NCBI GenBank assembly: GCA_963921195.1
Contig: OY992537.1
Coordinates: 79,652,535 to 79,716,534 of the forward strand
DNA from: Pegoplata infirma
Lineage: Eukaryota; Arthropoda; Insecta; Diptera; Anthomyiidae
DNA length: 64,000 nucleotides
Reading direction: 5' to 3'
How positions within the stretch are numbered: position 1 is the first letter of the stretch; every line of letters starts with the position of its first letter. The notes below the pieces were generated by a model. That model saw only the letters and a program-made list of their open reading frames with translations, did not search any database and was not told the origin of the DNA. The translations under genes and the position numbers were made by a program. Shown here piece by piece: positions 22,744 through 33,885 of this stretch.

Positions 22744-24496
22744 CACATTGGGTTCAAATGGTACCAAAGTGGCGATTAATTGAAATTTATAAATGAAGTT
22801 TTTGTTATAAGTTTTGGTATGGGGTAAAAGTAGATAAAATTCTGCAACGCTAGTTATCAAAATCAATAAACTAAGTTGTTTACTTTTTTTTCGGTGAGCT
22901 GTCAAAGTTAGCGAATTATTGCAGTCTTTGAAAAAACTGAAAAAATTGTAATTTTTTACAATTCAAGCGATTATTAGTAGTATTAAATCTTTTAAAAGAA
23001 AATCTCTTATAATGGAATCTTCAACATCAGGTATTAAGCTAAATTGTAGAATTTTTTTGTTTATTAAAATTGTGTCTTAACATTTTTAATAATTTTTTTA
23101 AAAAGGGTCCGAAATTGTGATATTTTCCACATTTAATGGGCCACAAATATTAAGTTAGTAATAGTTGGATTTAGTTTTGTGGATTTTAAAAAAGTATAGG
23201 ATATCAGCTTTTATTTAAAAGAAAAAAAAGTACAGACAATGCCCGGCCCTTTTTTTTTATTCCCGTTTTTGTGTAAAAAGTCTGGGTATCGTTTATTAAA
23301 CAAAACCATTATATGTGTGTTTATACCCTTCAACTACAGTATGGGATTACACTCACTTTGTCATTCCGTATGTAACGCATCGAAATATGGGTCTAGGACC
23401 CCATAAATTGTATTTTATTGATCACTGATCAATTCTAAGACATTCTGTGACTAACTGCGTGTCCGTCCGTCCGTCTGTTGTTGAGCACACCATAAAGTAC
23501 ATAAAACAAGAGCTCGAATCCTGAAGTTTGTCACAAATATGTATAATGGTCATAGGATGGTTAAGTTCTTGAACGAGCAAAATCGGACCAAGGGGGAAAA
23601 AGTTCCCCCTTGAAGAACTAAAACTACCCCAGAAAAATATTTTTTTTACAACTTTTATTTGAATATTTGTTCAATAAATGAAACATTTTAATGCCATATG
23701 AAGTTCACCGACCTGAATTTGAACCAAGGGGGATCAGGAAAGCGAATTTTTTCGGTCCGCCCCTTTTTGGGGGCGTGTATAGAAAAAATAATTTAAATAA
23801 TGATAAATTTGTATTAATTAGGTGCAAAAACTGACATCTATTTTTTTGGACACGTTTTTCTCGAGGGGAAGGTGTCCCCCATAGTCTCCCGGTAACCCTC
23901 CCCCCCCCTACGCCAATAAAAATGTCCCCTCCATTTGTTTTTGTAGCTTTATTACATGTTCAAGGGTTTCGTGTTTTTTTCCAAAAACAAAAAAAAACGA
24001 CTAAAAGATTAAAAAAAAATAAATTTTGTTAAAATTTTTTTTCTCAAATGCTGTGTTTTTATGTATTTTTGATAATTCGTTAATAAAAAACTACAATATT
24101 TTCATAAATCACTTTTTTCAGATAAATTTGTACATTTATGAGATTTTGTGAAAAACAAAAATTGGATTTAAAAAAAAAATTATAATAATACAAATACATA
24201 TTATGCGTTCTTTCTTTGATTACTTTGATAGCACATTATGTACACTTTAATTTCCATTTTTTATTAATTTATCGCTTTTCATTCCAAAGTTAAAGCAAAA
24301 ATTGTGAACTATAACCCTTTTTTCCGAAAAACAAAAAACGCCTAACAGGTTAAAAAAAAAATGTTTTCCATTTTTTTTTCCCCAAAATGTGTATTTTTAT
24401 GTGTTTATATTAGTCCATTAATAAAAAAATATAACATTCTAAAACTACTGCTTATCTGAATTAATCGCCATTTTGAGTACCATCGAACCCACTGTG
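22744..24496. mobile_element. Transib-like element, 5-bp TSD CAGTG
   Basis: The ends are inverted: CACATTGGGTTCAAATGGTA at the left and, read inward, CACAGTGGGTTCGATGGTAC at the right. The similarity runs about 38 bp to GGCGATTAATT. The flanking CAGTG (22739-22743 and 24497-24501) is duplicated, and joining the flanks restores the uninterrupted GTCY sequence. A CACWRTG-type tip and a G/C-bordered 5-bp duplication are known for Transib transposons, relatives of RAG1. ATG at 23012 opens a short frame (MESSTS) that runs into a CAG/GTATT splice-donor-like site, perhaps a relic first exon. No transposase core is visible. 1753 bp including a nested GTCY copy. Confidence 0.7.
23322..23960 (+). mobile_element. 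GTCY element, second subfamily, 3' incomplete
   Basis: It shares the layout of 9978-10645: TATACCC(T/-)TCAACTACAG, CTTTGTCATTCCGTATGTAA, a short GTCCGTCCGTCTG tract and AGGGGGAAAAAGTTCCCCCT. The 3' end GATTCGGCACAGCCG is not found. It is nested inside the Transib-like element. Confidence 0.7.
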
Positions 24497-25582
24497 CAGT
24501 GGTTCAAAAGTTGTTATCAAAACCGAGAATTTCAGATTAGTTCTAAGAACATGTTTTTAAAACATTGGTAAGTCACAAAACTATTTTACAACGTATTTTT
24601 GTCACTCAAAAATTTTGTCACAAAAAAGTACACTCGAAAAAGTTTTACACTAAAAAAAAAAATTACATTCAAAAAAAATTTAGTAAATAATTTTTTTTTT
24701 TTTTTTTTTTTTTCAAAAATTACTTAAAAAAAAATTTTTACATAACATTAAATATTTCTAATCCAAAATGTTATTTACTTTCACTTAAAAAGAGCATTGT
24801 GGAGGGTATTCATAGATTCGCCTAGTCGAATTTAACTTTTCAACTTGTTTAATTTATTTTCTTGTAATTTCATTTCATCTTCCTTCAACTTTTCTCTCCG
24901 CCGTTTGCATCACTTTTTATTTTTTTCGACGTTTATACTCATCTATATTTAATTAATTTAAAAGAATGTATTAAAATAAGTAAATCATTTATTTAAGAAA
25001 AAAATATTTTTTCAAAATTTTAAAATCCACACTTACCATGTCGCACCTGATCAACTTTATATAAGAACCAAGATCACAGATTTTATTATTTTTTAATTAT
25101 TATTTTTTTATTTTAATTGTAATAAAAATCTGTGTTTGTTCTCAATATTTGATGAACTTTCGTCATGCCCACTTGACGCACTGATTACAAATGTTGTTTT
25201 TCAATGTCGCACGGGACATCGAAATATGTGATAAAGCATAGCAAAAAGTAACCGTTATTTTTTGAATTCCATAGTTTGTTTTGCATTTTTTTTTAGCTCT
25301 TTGTATCTCCAGAAAGATTTTTTAAAAGCAAAAGTCAATATTTAATGCTTCTCTTTAAGAACCTTTAACAAAACAAAAGGTGCAACAGAAATGTCCCAAT
25401 GAGAAAAAATTGGCTTGCTGGACTTTACATTCGAATATCTCGAAATGGGTTATGGATAAATGTAAAATTTGTTAACGTTAGTTAAATTTGATTGTTTTCC
25501 TATGAAAATATGTTAAAACAAATTCGTTTCAAGAACTTTTGTTTTTTTGGTCTTGGTAGACCTTTCGGTGGAAGTGCCCATA

Positions 25583-26460
25583 TCCATTATACTCCTGTTT
25601 TTTAGTTGGCAGTTATTTAAATTGTATACTGAAGTATATGACTTGACTTTGCCTGTTACTTTGCCATGATCCTTTACAATATACTAGTTCTTTTTGTATA
25701 CTTAGCTTTGGGTTCTTGTAATTCAAGGAGATTTGACCCAGCAAATTATATTTCTTCCTTTTTATCTAAATTTTGGTTAAGTTTAACACAAAAACAATTA
25801 TTTACATATTGCATAATAATATTTTTTCGATGTCACACTTAGAATGTTACAATTCTTAAAGTTTTTTTCAGGTAATGTATGGGAATAGAAATCATGGGTT
25901 TTTTTAAATTACTACAATATTTGTATACATCTCTGCCTTACTTTAATGCAATAAGGATCTATCACAATAAACGATTACAGCAATTTATTTTTGATTTACT
26001 TTAAGCCAACTACTGAGCAAGACAGTATTACTAACAATTACTCTTTTATTTTCTTACAATAGATCATGCACCAAACACAACAATTACCATTATAATGGAA
26101 TGCACGGTATGTATGTACAGTAGAGTGACTCAAAAAAAAAGTTGATAATATACCCCCCTCAAAATTAACTTTGAAATGTTTTATGAAGATTCCCAAAATA
26201 TTTGGGATCTAGCGATAATCTCCCGTCAGCTAAACCGTGTCAAAAAATGGTCCAAAAATGGTATTTTTCATGAATAAAAAATTCAGTAATTTTTTTTTGT
26301 CCAATGAATAACCAAATATAATAGATACTTAGGAATTCTTTGATTCTGCATTAAAACATTTTAAAAATCTAACCACAGACTCGAGATAACGAGATGTTTA
26401 TGCCCGTTTTTTGATGCTTTTCAATTCGATTTTACTGAAAACTTAAATAATATTGGTATT
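25583..26460. other. AT-rich sequence with one dispersed-repeat fragment
   Basis: The segment at 26120-26240 (GAGTGACTCAAAAAAAAAGT, AAAATTAACTTTG, TTTTATGAAGATTCCC, TATTTGGG) matches the centre of the palindrome at 61230-61320. Nothing else is recognised. Confidence 0.5.
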
Positions 26461-28287
26461 TTAACATGATAATGTTTTTATTTGGGCAGGTGTCTAATTT
26501 TAAAAAAGTTGCAGGACGCCACCTCAGTTTGACTATATAAGCTAACAATTAACGAAAAAGAAAACAAGAATTACTATTTTCATTTTCTTAAAACCAAAAA
26601 TTTTAATAACTTGGGTTTGTAACTTGGATAATAATTCACCTCGTGGTGAATAAAACCGTTTTTCACCAGCTGGTGAATAAAAAGTAACATAATTATTTTT
26701 CAACAAAAAAATTTTTTTTTTTCATCAAATTTTTTTTTTCATCATTTTTTTTTTCACATCAATTTTTTTTTCCAAAAAATTTTTTTTTTCATCAATTTTT
26801 TTTTATCAATTTTTTTTTTTCATAAAATTTTTTTTGTCATCATTTTATTTGGCTTAAGTTGCGTTTACTGGCATTGGTCGGATTGATCCCAAATTTTTAT
26901 CAGAGATAGATTTTTTTGTCATCATTTTATTTGGCTTAAGTTGCGTTTACTGGCATTGGTCGGATTGATCCCAAATTTTTACCAGAGATAGATCTTTTGA
27001 TTACAAATCGAAAATATTAGGGTGATTTTTTGTCGGCGGGATCTGCTTCGCTGGTTATGTTGACTTGAAATTCGAATATTAAAACTGGAAAAAGGTTTAA
27101 TACACAAACAAACTTTATTTAGCGAAGAGCTAAACTAATTTATGGAGTTTGTAATCCCTAAGCCCGGCCGAAGGCCTCTACGCAGAAAAGCTTTTATTAC
27201 GAAAATTCTCAAAAAAAAAAAAAAAAAATGATTTTTTTTCAGAAAAAAAAAAAAAAAAATCGCCTTTTATGGGATAATATTTCTTTTTATACCAAAAGGT
27301 AGTCGAAAACCTTTCGAATGACAACAATATTTTTGAAATCGAACAATAAATAACGAAGATATAAGCAAAAAACTGCAAGTCGAGATAACTCGCTAAATAC
27401 TTGTCGCCGACAATTTTTTTTATTTGTAAACAAGTAAACTCAACTTGTTCCAATTTTTTTTTTCATCAAATTTTTTTCCATCAATTTTTTTTTTTTTCAT
27501 TTAACTTTTTTTTTTCATAATTTTTTTTTTTTTTCCTCAAATTTTTTTTTTTAATCAAATTTTTTTTTTTTAATCAAATTTTTTTTTTCATAAATGTTTT
27601 TTTTTGCATCATTTTTTTATGAATTGTTTTTTCATCAATTTTTTTTTCATCAAATTTTTTTTTATCATATTTTTTTCATCAATTTTTTTTCATCAAATTT
27701 TTTTATCAAATATTTTATTATCAATTTTTTCTCACCAAAAAAAATTTTTTTTCATATTTTTTTTTTTCATAAATTTTTTTTTACATTAAAAAATTTTTCT
27801 TTTTATTAGAAAAATTCATCAAAAACTTTTTTTCATCAAAATTTTGTTTCACCAAAAATTTTGGCTTCATTAAATTTTTTTTTAACATAATTTTGTTTTT
27901 CGTGAAAAAAATCATTTTTTTTTTACCAAAACTACTTTTTCACCAAGTCTAAGCTTTTCGCATAAAAATTTTCCATTTGTTTATCAAATGAACATAAAAC
28001 AAGTGAGAGTGTTATATTCTTTGGTGCCGAATCTTTTATACTCCCCAAAATGTAAAAACACTTTTTTGCACTTATTTTTGCACTCACTTACGAAATGTAC
28101 AGCTCTTTTGGTTTTTTAATGGGGTCCTCGACTGATATTTCAATTAGTTTTGCATGGAATAGCAAAGTAATATAACATTATTTTTTCTAAAAAAAACTTT
28201 GCTTTGTCAAGAACACCCAAATCTTCCGCTAAAAATTATCATGATTTAATGTTTTGGGCAAGAGTACAAAATTCGCAGGCATTTTTT
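26461..28287 (+). mobile_element. (T)nCATCAA repeat family, copy 2
   Basis: It starts TTAACATGATAATGTTTTTA. It has the twin palindromes TTCACCTCGTGGTGAA (26635-26650) and TTCACCAGCTGGTGAA (26662-26677), T-rich CATCAA arrays (26700-26850 and 27455-27850), then TTTTCGCATAAAAATTTTCC, TTGGTGCCGAATCTTTTATA and ATGGGGTCCTCGACTGA, ending near GCAGGCATTTTTT (28287). A ~600-bp insertion divides the array. It ends directly against a reverse-transcriptase fragment. Confidence 0.7.
26842..27440. mobile_element. Insertion in the T-rich array with an 82-bp tandem duplication
   Basis: Between two parts of the CATCAA array lies non-T-rich sequence. ATTTTATTTGGCTTAAGTTG to CAGAGATAGA occurs twice (from about 26845 and 26930). 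AAGTTGCGTTTACT near the left loosely mirrors AGTAAACTCAACTT near 27430. This is possibly a small TIR element of uncertain ends. Confidence 0.45.
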
Positions 28288-28296
28288 GTCCGATTT

Positions 28297-28525
28297 TCAC
28301 TTCACTAATATCTCATTTACAACGAGAAGCCAAAGCAATGGAGATGTGACTCCACTTTGCGGAGTACCCGTTGTTGCCACTCCCCGAACTTTAGCATTAC
28401 CCAATTCGTATGAAATAACCCTATTTGTCAACGTGGTCCTAAGCCAATTAACTATCGTTGTTCCAATCCCCGCTCCGATCAGAGCATTATTAATTGCCTC
28501 TGATCTAACATTTGTTGATTTTGGG
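28297..28525 (-). pseudogene. Non-LTR retrotransposon reverse transcriptase fragment
   Basis: On the minus strand an uninterrupted frame of about 75 codons matches the palm region of LINE-type reverse transcriptases. The segment around 28297-28365 reads GTPQSGVTSPLLWLLVVNEI. Most family members have GTPQGGVLSPLLW there, so a Gly has become Ser and a Leu Thr. Upstream, ALIGAGIGTTIVNWLRTTLT fits the usual helix before the strand with TNRVISYELG. The catalytic YADD motif, the fingers, and all of the endonuclease and gag-like ORF are missing. The 5' side joins a ~315-bp tandem repeat and the 3' side joins the (T)nCATCAA element, so both ends are broken. The wording suggests the jockey superfamily broadly; the clade is not assigned. 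It is a dead fragment. Confidence 0.75.
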
Positions 28526-29175
28526 GGAAATTTTGAAAAATTTTGATTTTGGTCGATCCCATAGTTGTCCAAACATAAAAATTGTAGGATAGGTTCATAA
28601 GGACTTGCACTTTGAGAATACCAAGTAAAAAAATATCGGGGTATACTTTCCCCCCATTTCCTCCACCCTTTGCCTCGACCTTTTAATAAGGGGGCACCCC
28701 TACCTTTTTTTGGATTTTTTTTTTGGTTATGGTAGTCTTGTAGAGCGTATTATAAGCTTTAAAACAACAAAAAATGGGCTCTGTAGCTAAAAAAGCACTT
28801 ATGATATTAAGGTTCAAGAGTGTTGCGATTTGGAGATTTTGGGGGAAATTGGGAAAAATTTTGATTTTGAGCGATCCCATTGTTGTTACAACATAAAAAT
28901 TTAAGAATATATTCCTTAGGACTTTCTCAATAAGATTATCAAGTAAAAAAAAGGGGGATACTATCCTCCCCATTTTCTCCTCCCCTTATCACGACCTTAT
29001 AATAAAGGAGGTAAGCCTTATTTTTTTCGAAAATTTTTTGGTTATGGTAGGTCTTGTAGAGCATATTATGAGCTTAAAAACAAACCAAAAATGAACTTTC
29101 TAGCTATAATAGAACCAACGATATTAAGTTTTTAAGGTGCAAAGTGTCGCGACTGGGAGATTTTGGGGGAAAATT
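28524..29175. repeat. ~315-bp tandem repeat, two units plus a start of a third
   Basis: The phrases GGGGGAAAT(T)T...AAAAATTTTGATTTT, GATCCCAT(A/T)GTTGT, CCCCCATTTCCTCC/CCCCATTTTCTCCTCCCC and GGTTATGGTAG(G)TCTTGTAGAGC recur with a period of about 315 bp, starting near 28524, 28840 and 29155. The units are diverged and noncoding. Confidence 0.7.
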
Positions 29176-29207
29176 TGAACCTCCGTATTTTCGGCCACTG
29201 TTTACTT

Positions 29208-29796
29208 ACAAGGGAAGTATCTCAACCCTTATGAACAGATTTGCATGAAACGTAAAATATATATAAAAGAGACAATTCTAAGGTTGGGGTGTCTCGGCTT
29301 ATCGGCCATATCGGGGATTAAGGGGTTCAAAACATTAGTCAAAAAATGGCGAAAAAATCGTTTTTTGGATTTTTCAGCCATTTCTATCTAAGAAACTATA
29401 TGATGTTTACATATGAGAAGAAAGGTTTTTTTAATGCCTATCCAACGGTGACATAACATTGTAAAAGTTTGGCTTCGTTAAATACTTTTTTCATGAAAAT
29501 GTGAAAATTTTGGGGGGTATTTATATGAAGACATAGAGCTACGATGTCCATATGCATACGAAATTATCTTTATTAAATATAAGTCGACACGTATTTTTGC
29601 TCTAGAGGATATTCCTGTTAGTTCGTGAGATATCGAAATTTTCCCGGAGGTCCATATGGTTTCATAAGGGGACAACGAAATTTTGAAACACTGATATGGC
29701 CGAAAAGCCGAGAAACCTTAACCTTAAAATCGTCTCATTTATATATATTTTAAGTTTCACGCAAATCGCTTCATAAGGATTGAGATACTTCCCTTG
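29208..29796. mobile_element. ACAAGG-terminus element
   Basis: ACAAGGGAAGTATCTCAACC is mirrored by TTGAGATACTTCCCTTGT. The arms continue with GCGTGAAACTTAAAATATAT-like inverted sequence. Just outside the tips one border is CTT and the other TAG, so the extended tip reads CTWACAAGG, as in the sister copies. 589 bp. Confidence 0.85.
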
Positions 29797-29835
29797 TTAG
29801 AGCGCTGAAAATAAGTGTGCGTCAGTTTACTACTT

Positions 29836-30428
29836 ACAAGGAAAGTCTCCCTAGTGTCACCCGCGGATCTTTATGGAATTGGTTTTATTTTGTAGAGCAG
29901 AAAAAAAAGGGACACGTATTTTTTTTAGCGGCCCAAATTCATGTTTAGGGGTGAAAAGGAGGGGGGAAGACAAGGCCATTTTTCAGTTTTTTTTCGTTTA
30001 TCTCGTATATTATGCAAAGAAACCTAGTCATGTTACATACCAAATAAAAAGGAAAACCTATCAATGTGTGCTGAGAACGTGTCCAAACATGCACAACTTT
30101 TCGTCATATTGAGTAAAATACCAAAATTTTAGGACATTTTTGTTAATAAGTCGAAAAATATTGACTTCTTTGGCCCGTTGTTACCACCATAAGATAGGTA
30201 TTTTTAATACCTTTAATCCGATACCACATATGCCTATATTAATTTTGTTTAAATAGGAGTAAATCGTAAAAAACTGAAAAGGGTCAATTTCCCCCCATAC
30301 AAATCGACCCCCCCTAAAAATGAGTTTGGGCCGTTAAAAAAAAGTACGTGTCGAATTAATTTTCGTTCTTGACAACATATCCAAATTTCAGGAAAATCAG
30401 AGGGTGACACCAGGGAGACTTCCCTTGT
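29836..30428. mobile_element. ACAAGG-terminus element
   Basis: ACAAGGAAAGTCTCCCTAGT is mirrored by ACCAGGGAGACTTCCCTTGT. It shares the extended CTWACAAGG tip. Only 39 bp separate it from the previous member. The inner sequences are diverged, so this is not a simple tandem duplication. 593 bp. Confidence 0.85.
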
Positions 30429-31656
30429 TAGTGTTACAATTAAACAAAATTTCATCAAAATCGGAGGGGGTCAAGAAAATTTTTAGCTATTTTTGATTGA
30501 TTTCACTATGACCTGTTTATAAACTTATAAACAGAAAAGTCACTGGTGGTCCAGCCAGACCAAGTGTTCAGTTTAGAGAATTTTTTTGTTAAGCGAGAAT
30601 TCTTGCCTGTTGAAATACTCCAATCGACTCGAAAATGGTTTCATTCGATTCCGAAAATATTAGCTATAGTATTCATGGACCTCATTTTTTGATTTTTTGC
30701 ACCAAACAATAAGATGTTATACACCAAAGTCAAACTTGGTCTGGCCAGACCAAGTCACCTATCCTAGGGATATGCAAAAATTAATTGATGACGTTCAAGT
30801 TTATTTATTCAAACAGGTATTTTGCATTGAAATTGCAGACGGCTACTTTTTTAATTTGTACAAAAATTTAATTAATTTCCTTGTTTCCCTTATATAATTT
30901 ACAAGTTTTACGCTAATGAACATCAAAATAAAAACAATAAGACAACAATAAAACAAGGCAAAAACAAAAGTTGGAGTAAGCAAATACATAAATACAACTA
31001 ATACAACAACCAACACAACAAACACAAAAACACCAGCAACAGAAAAATTTAAAGGAAATCCGCAAAATGTAAATGTCGTTGACTACAAAAGGACCATTGT
31101 AAGTGTTGAAGAAATGGGGAACAAAACAAAAAAAAAATTAAAAAAAAAAAATAACAACAGAAACAAAATACACAGACCAACGTAAGCCAACAATATCTCA
31201 AGTACAGTGTTGAGAGGCATGGCAAGTGTAAAGAAAATAACTAACAGCTGCAATACGGACATCAACTCACTTCTGTTCATTCATTTCTAGGAAACAACGG
31301 CAACAGCAGTAACTCAAAATAAACAATAATATTGTATTAAGACAACGCAACATGAATGTCCTTTACTCTATTATGTCGCTCTTCACATTTGTTGGTTATT
31401 AAGATTGTGATTTTTTAGAGGCAACTGAACACAAAACAAAAATCTTAAGACAATGCAAAAGTAAAAAACTTAAGAAAACTTGACAATAAGATTGGCATTA
31501 TGATCATCCTTTATGTGATGTCCAACCTTTAAGGTAAAATGTGCAATTTTTTACTTAATGTTAGTGATAGAGTGTATTTGCCCTTATTTTTTTATTTTTG
31601 ATTTTCCAAAATCGGAGCCCAGTTTTGTGTGAAGTTAGGATAAAAAAAATAATAAA
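30429..31656. other. No gene found; strand-asymmetric A/C-rich segment inside
   Basis: GGTCTGGCCAGACCAAGT at 30740-30757 and CCAGCCAGACCAAG at 30551 are short related palindromic phrases. From about 30900 to 31330 the plus strand is A- and C-rich and poor in T and G (many ACAACAA and AACACAAC runs). That resembles an untranslated exon or a purine-skewed repeat, but there is no splice or coding evidence. Confidence 0.4.
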
Positions 31657-33618
31657 CAAGTAGAAAAGTTAAATTCGACTTGGCCGAATCTATGAATACC
31701 CTCCACAGACGGTGCCCTGGATAGGATTTAAATAAAATGTTGGTGTTACTCCAATTTTTAAGTGGATTATGTTTTTAGAAGATAAAAGAAAGAAAATGAG
31801 CCAAAAAAGAAAAAAAAGTACTAGGCGCTTTTTTTTTGGCGGGCAAAAAGATGAATTTCAAAAAAACAAAAAAGAATTTATTCTTTCAAAGGCATTAAAA
31901 TTTTAATATGCGGATGTAAATTCATCACATATTTACTTATCGGTGAGATTTATATATATATGTAACATATTTTTCCAGATATGAGACTTAAAAGAAAAAT
32001 TTCACTATTAATTGAAACTAAATGAAATATGTCCTTGTAAATTATTTATAAATGTAAGTTATTAAAAGTTTTCAGTGTACTACGCAGACGGACAGCAAAA
32101 CACACATTTGCCTCAGTTTAAACCTTAGTGAGTCATATAATTTTAAAAGAATTAATACTTTTTTGTTAAAAATGTTTTTTCAAAACTAAGAAAAATCAGA
32201 AAACGGTAGTAAAAATCATTAAAAATGTGTTTGCAATGCCTAAGGAAGAGTAAAATAAATTAAATAGTTTAAAAAGAGATACAGAAAGTGGTTTGGACTA
32301 TTTGTTTATTGCGAAACTTATGGATGGACTTAATTATCCTTTTTTAATTTTGTTTATTTCGCCAAAAATCCTTTATAAATTTTGTTTGTATTGTTGGGGT
32401 AACTTCCCCCCTTCAAAATCTAGAAACGGGATCAATATTAAATGTGAAGTAACTGCTAGAGTTAAAATTTTCATTAAATTAAAGAAGAAATTTGATTTAG
32501 TCTTACTAAATAGTGAAATTATTCTTTTAAGTCTCATATCTGAAAAAATATGTCACATATATATTTAAATCTCACTGTCAAGTGAATATGTGATGAATTT
32601 ACATCTGTATAAAAAAATTTTAATGCATTTGAAAGAATAAATTCTTTTTTGTTTTTTTGAAATTCATCTTTTTGCCCGCCAAAAAAAAAGCGCCTAGTAC
32701 TTTTTTTTCTTTTTTGGCTCATTTTCTTTCTTTTATAGTCCAAAAACATAATCCGCTTAAAAATTGGAGTAACACCAAAATTTTATTTAAATCCTCTCCA
32801 GGGCACCGTGCACAATGCCCTTTTTAAGTGATAGCAAATTTTCTAACGTTAAAAAAATAACATTTTTGGTTAGAAATATTTTATTTTGTGTAAAAAACCT
32901 TTTTTTAGTAATTTTTGAAAAAAAAAATTATTTACTAATTTTTTTTGAGTGTAAAATTTTTTTTGAGTGTAAAATTTTTTTTGAGTGTAAAATTTTTTTT
33001 GAGTGTATCTTTTTTTTGTTTTAGTGTAAAAATATTTTTAAGTGACAAAAATACCTTGTAAAATATTTTTGTGACTTACTCATGTTTTTTAAACATGTTT
33101 AACGGGTTTTCAACACATGAATTTACGGTGAAACTAATCGGAAATTCACAGCTTTACTAATAACTTTTGAACGACTGGACCGATTTGGCTGAAATTTAAA
33201 ACGAATCGGACCAGAGGAACGGCTAATATATATGCCACACTTCAGCATCCTTAGAATTGTCACTCGAAAGTTACCGTGTGTTTTATCTAGTAAATTCCAG
33301 AAAAACCCTTGCCGAAATTCACTCATTTGCTTATAACCACTGGACCGATTTCGCTGGCTTGCAATACCACCCTGACCAGGTAAATGCCCAACATATATGC
33401 CAAACTTCCGGATCCTCCGTAAAGTCTTTCAAAAGTTAGCGTGTTTTCAACAGACAGACAGACGGACAGACGGACGGACGGACATCGCTAGATCGTCTTA
33501 AAATCGATCGAGGATCATGAATAAATATACTTTATGGGGTCCTAGACCAATATTTCGAGGTGTTACAAACGGAATGACAAACTAATATATACCTTCTATC
33601 ACTAGAGTGGAGGGTATA
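31657..33618 (-). mobile_element. GTCY element, minus-strand copy split by a foldback
   Basis: Reading the minus strand, the 5' end TATACCCTCCACTCTAGTGA is at 33618. The GTCC/GTCT tract (GGAC/AGAC on plus) is at 33458-33483, and the 3' end ATTCGGCCAAGTCGAATTT...CTACTTG lies at 31657. It is interrupted next to CCCTCCACA (31699-31707), and the other side resumes with CACAATGCCC at 32811. Confidence 0.85.
31708..32810. mobile_element. Foldback element with ~290-bp arms, 4-bp TSD CACA
   Basis: GACGGTGCCCTGG at the left mirrors CCAGGGCACCGTG at the right. The arms stay alignable for about 290 bp (to TCCAGATATGAGACTTAAAA against its mirror near 32525). CACA flanks both sides (31704-31707 and 32811-32814), and removing the element plus one CACA restores the GTCY sequence. 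The ~500-bp centre holds no recognised gene; a 91-codon open frame at 32293-32568 has no recognisable domain. Confidence 0.8.
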
Positions 33619-33885
33619 AATACGTATTTTTTCTACAATCCAGAAATTTTTTTTAAATAAATCTCAAAATTTCATATAGCAATATCTCAAAAACTGTTTG
33701 ACCGATTATAAAAATTGTTGGATATTCGTGTTCAGCTCATCAAAATAAAAATACGACGTATCGCAAGACATTTTATTTTTTATTTTTATTTTGTTCCATT
33801 TTCGTTCATACAAACAAACTTTAATGTGCGTGCGGCACGGCAATTTTTAACCGATCGAGCTCATATTTTTGACAAAAATTTTTAA
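33619..33885. other. No feature recognised
   Basis: AT-rich sequence between two elements. Confidence 0.4.

Larger units (their letters stand above)
22665..24848 (+). mobile_element. GTCY element, 5'-truncated, split by a Transib-like element
   Basis: The left part (22665-22743) matches the region CTTGGCATATATATTTTTCG to AAATCGGTTCAGTG. The right part resumes at 24497 with CAGTGGTTCAAAAG and runs to the 3' end GAGGGTATTCATAGATTCG...TCAACTTG at about 24848. The sequence upstream of 22665 does not match the family, so the GTCY core is absent. Confidence 0.75.
22203..25580. mobile_element. Possible TA-flanked element with subterminal repeats
   Basis: TA followed by TGGGCAATTCCATC (22201) is mirrored by GGTGGAAGTGCCCA then TA (25567-25582). 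These are short TIRs with three mismatches. The motif TGTCGCACGGGAC or close variants occurs near both ends (22218, 22390, 22574, 22588; 25037, 25205). The middle is filled by nested insertions. The boundary call is tentative. Confidence 0.4.

Noticed and set aside
27178..27453. 91-codon minus-strand frame
   Set aside because: Crosses A-runs and the border of an insertion, and half is homopolymer-derived phenylalanine.
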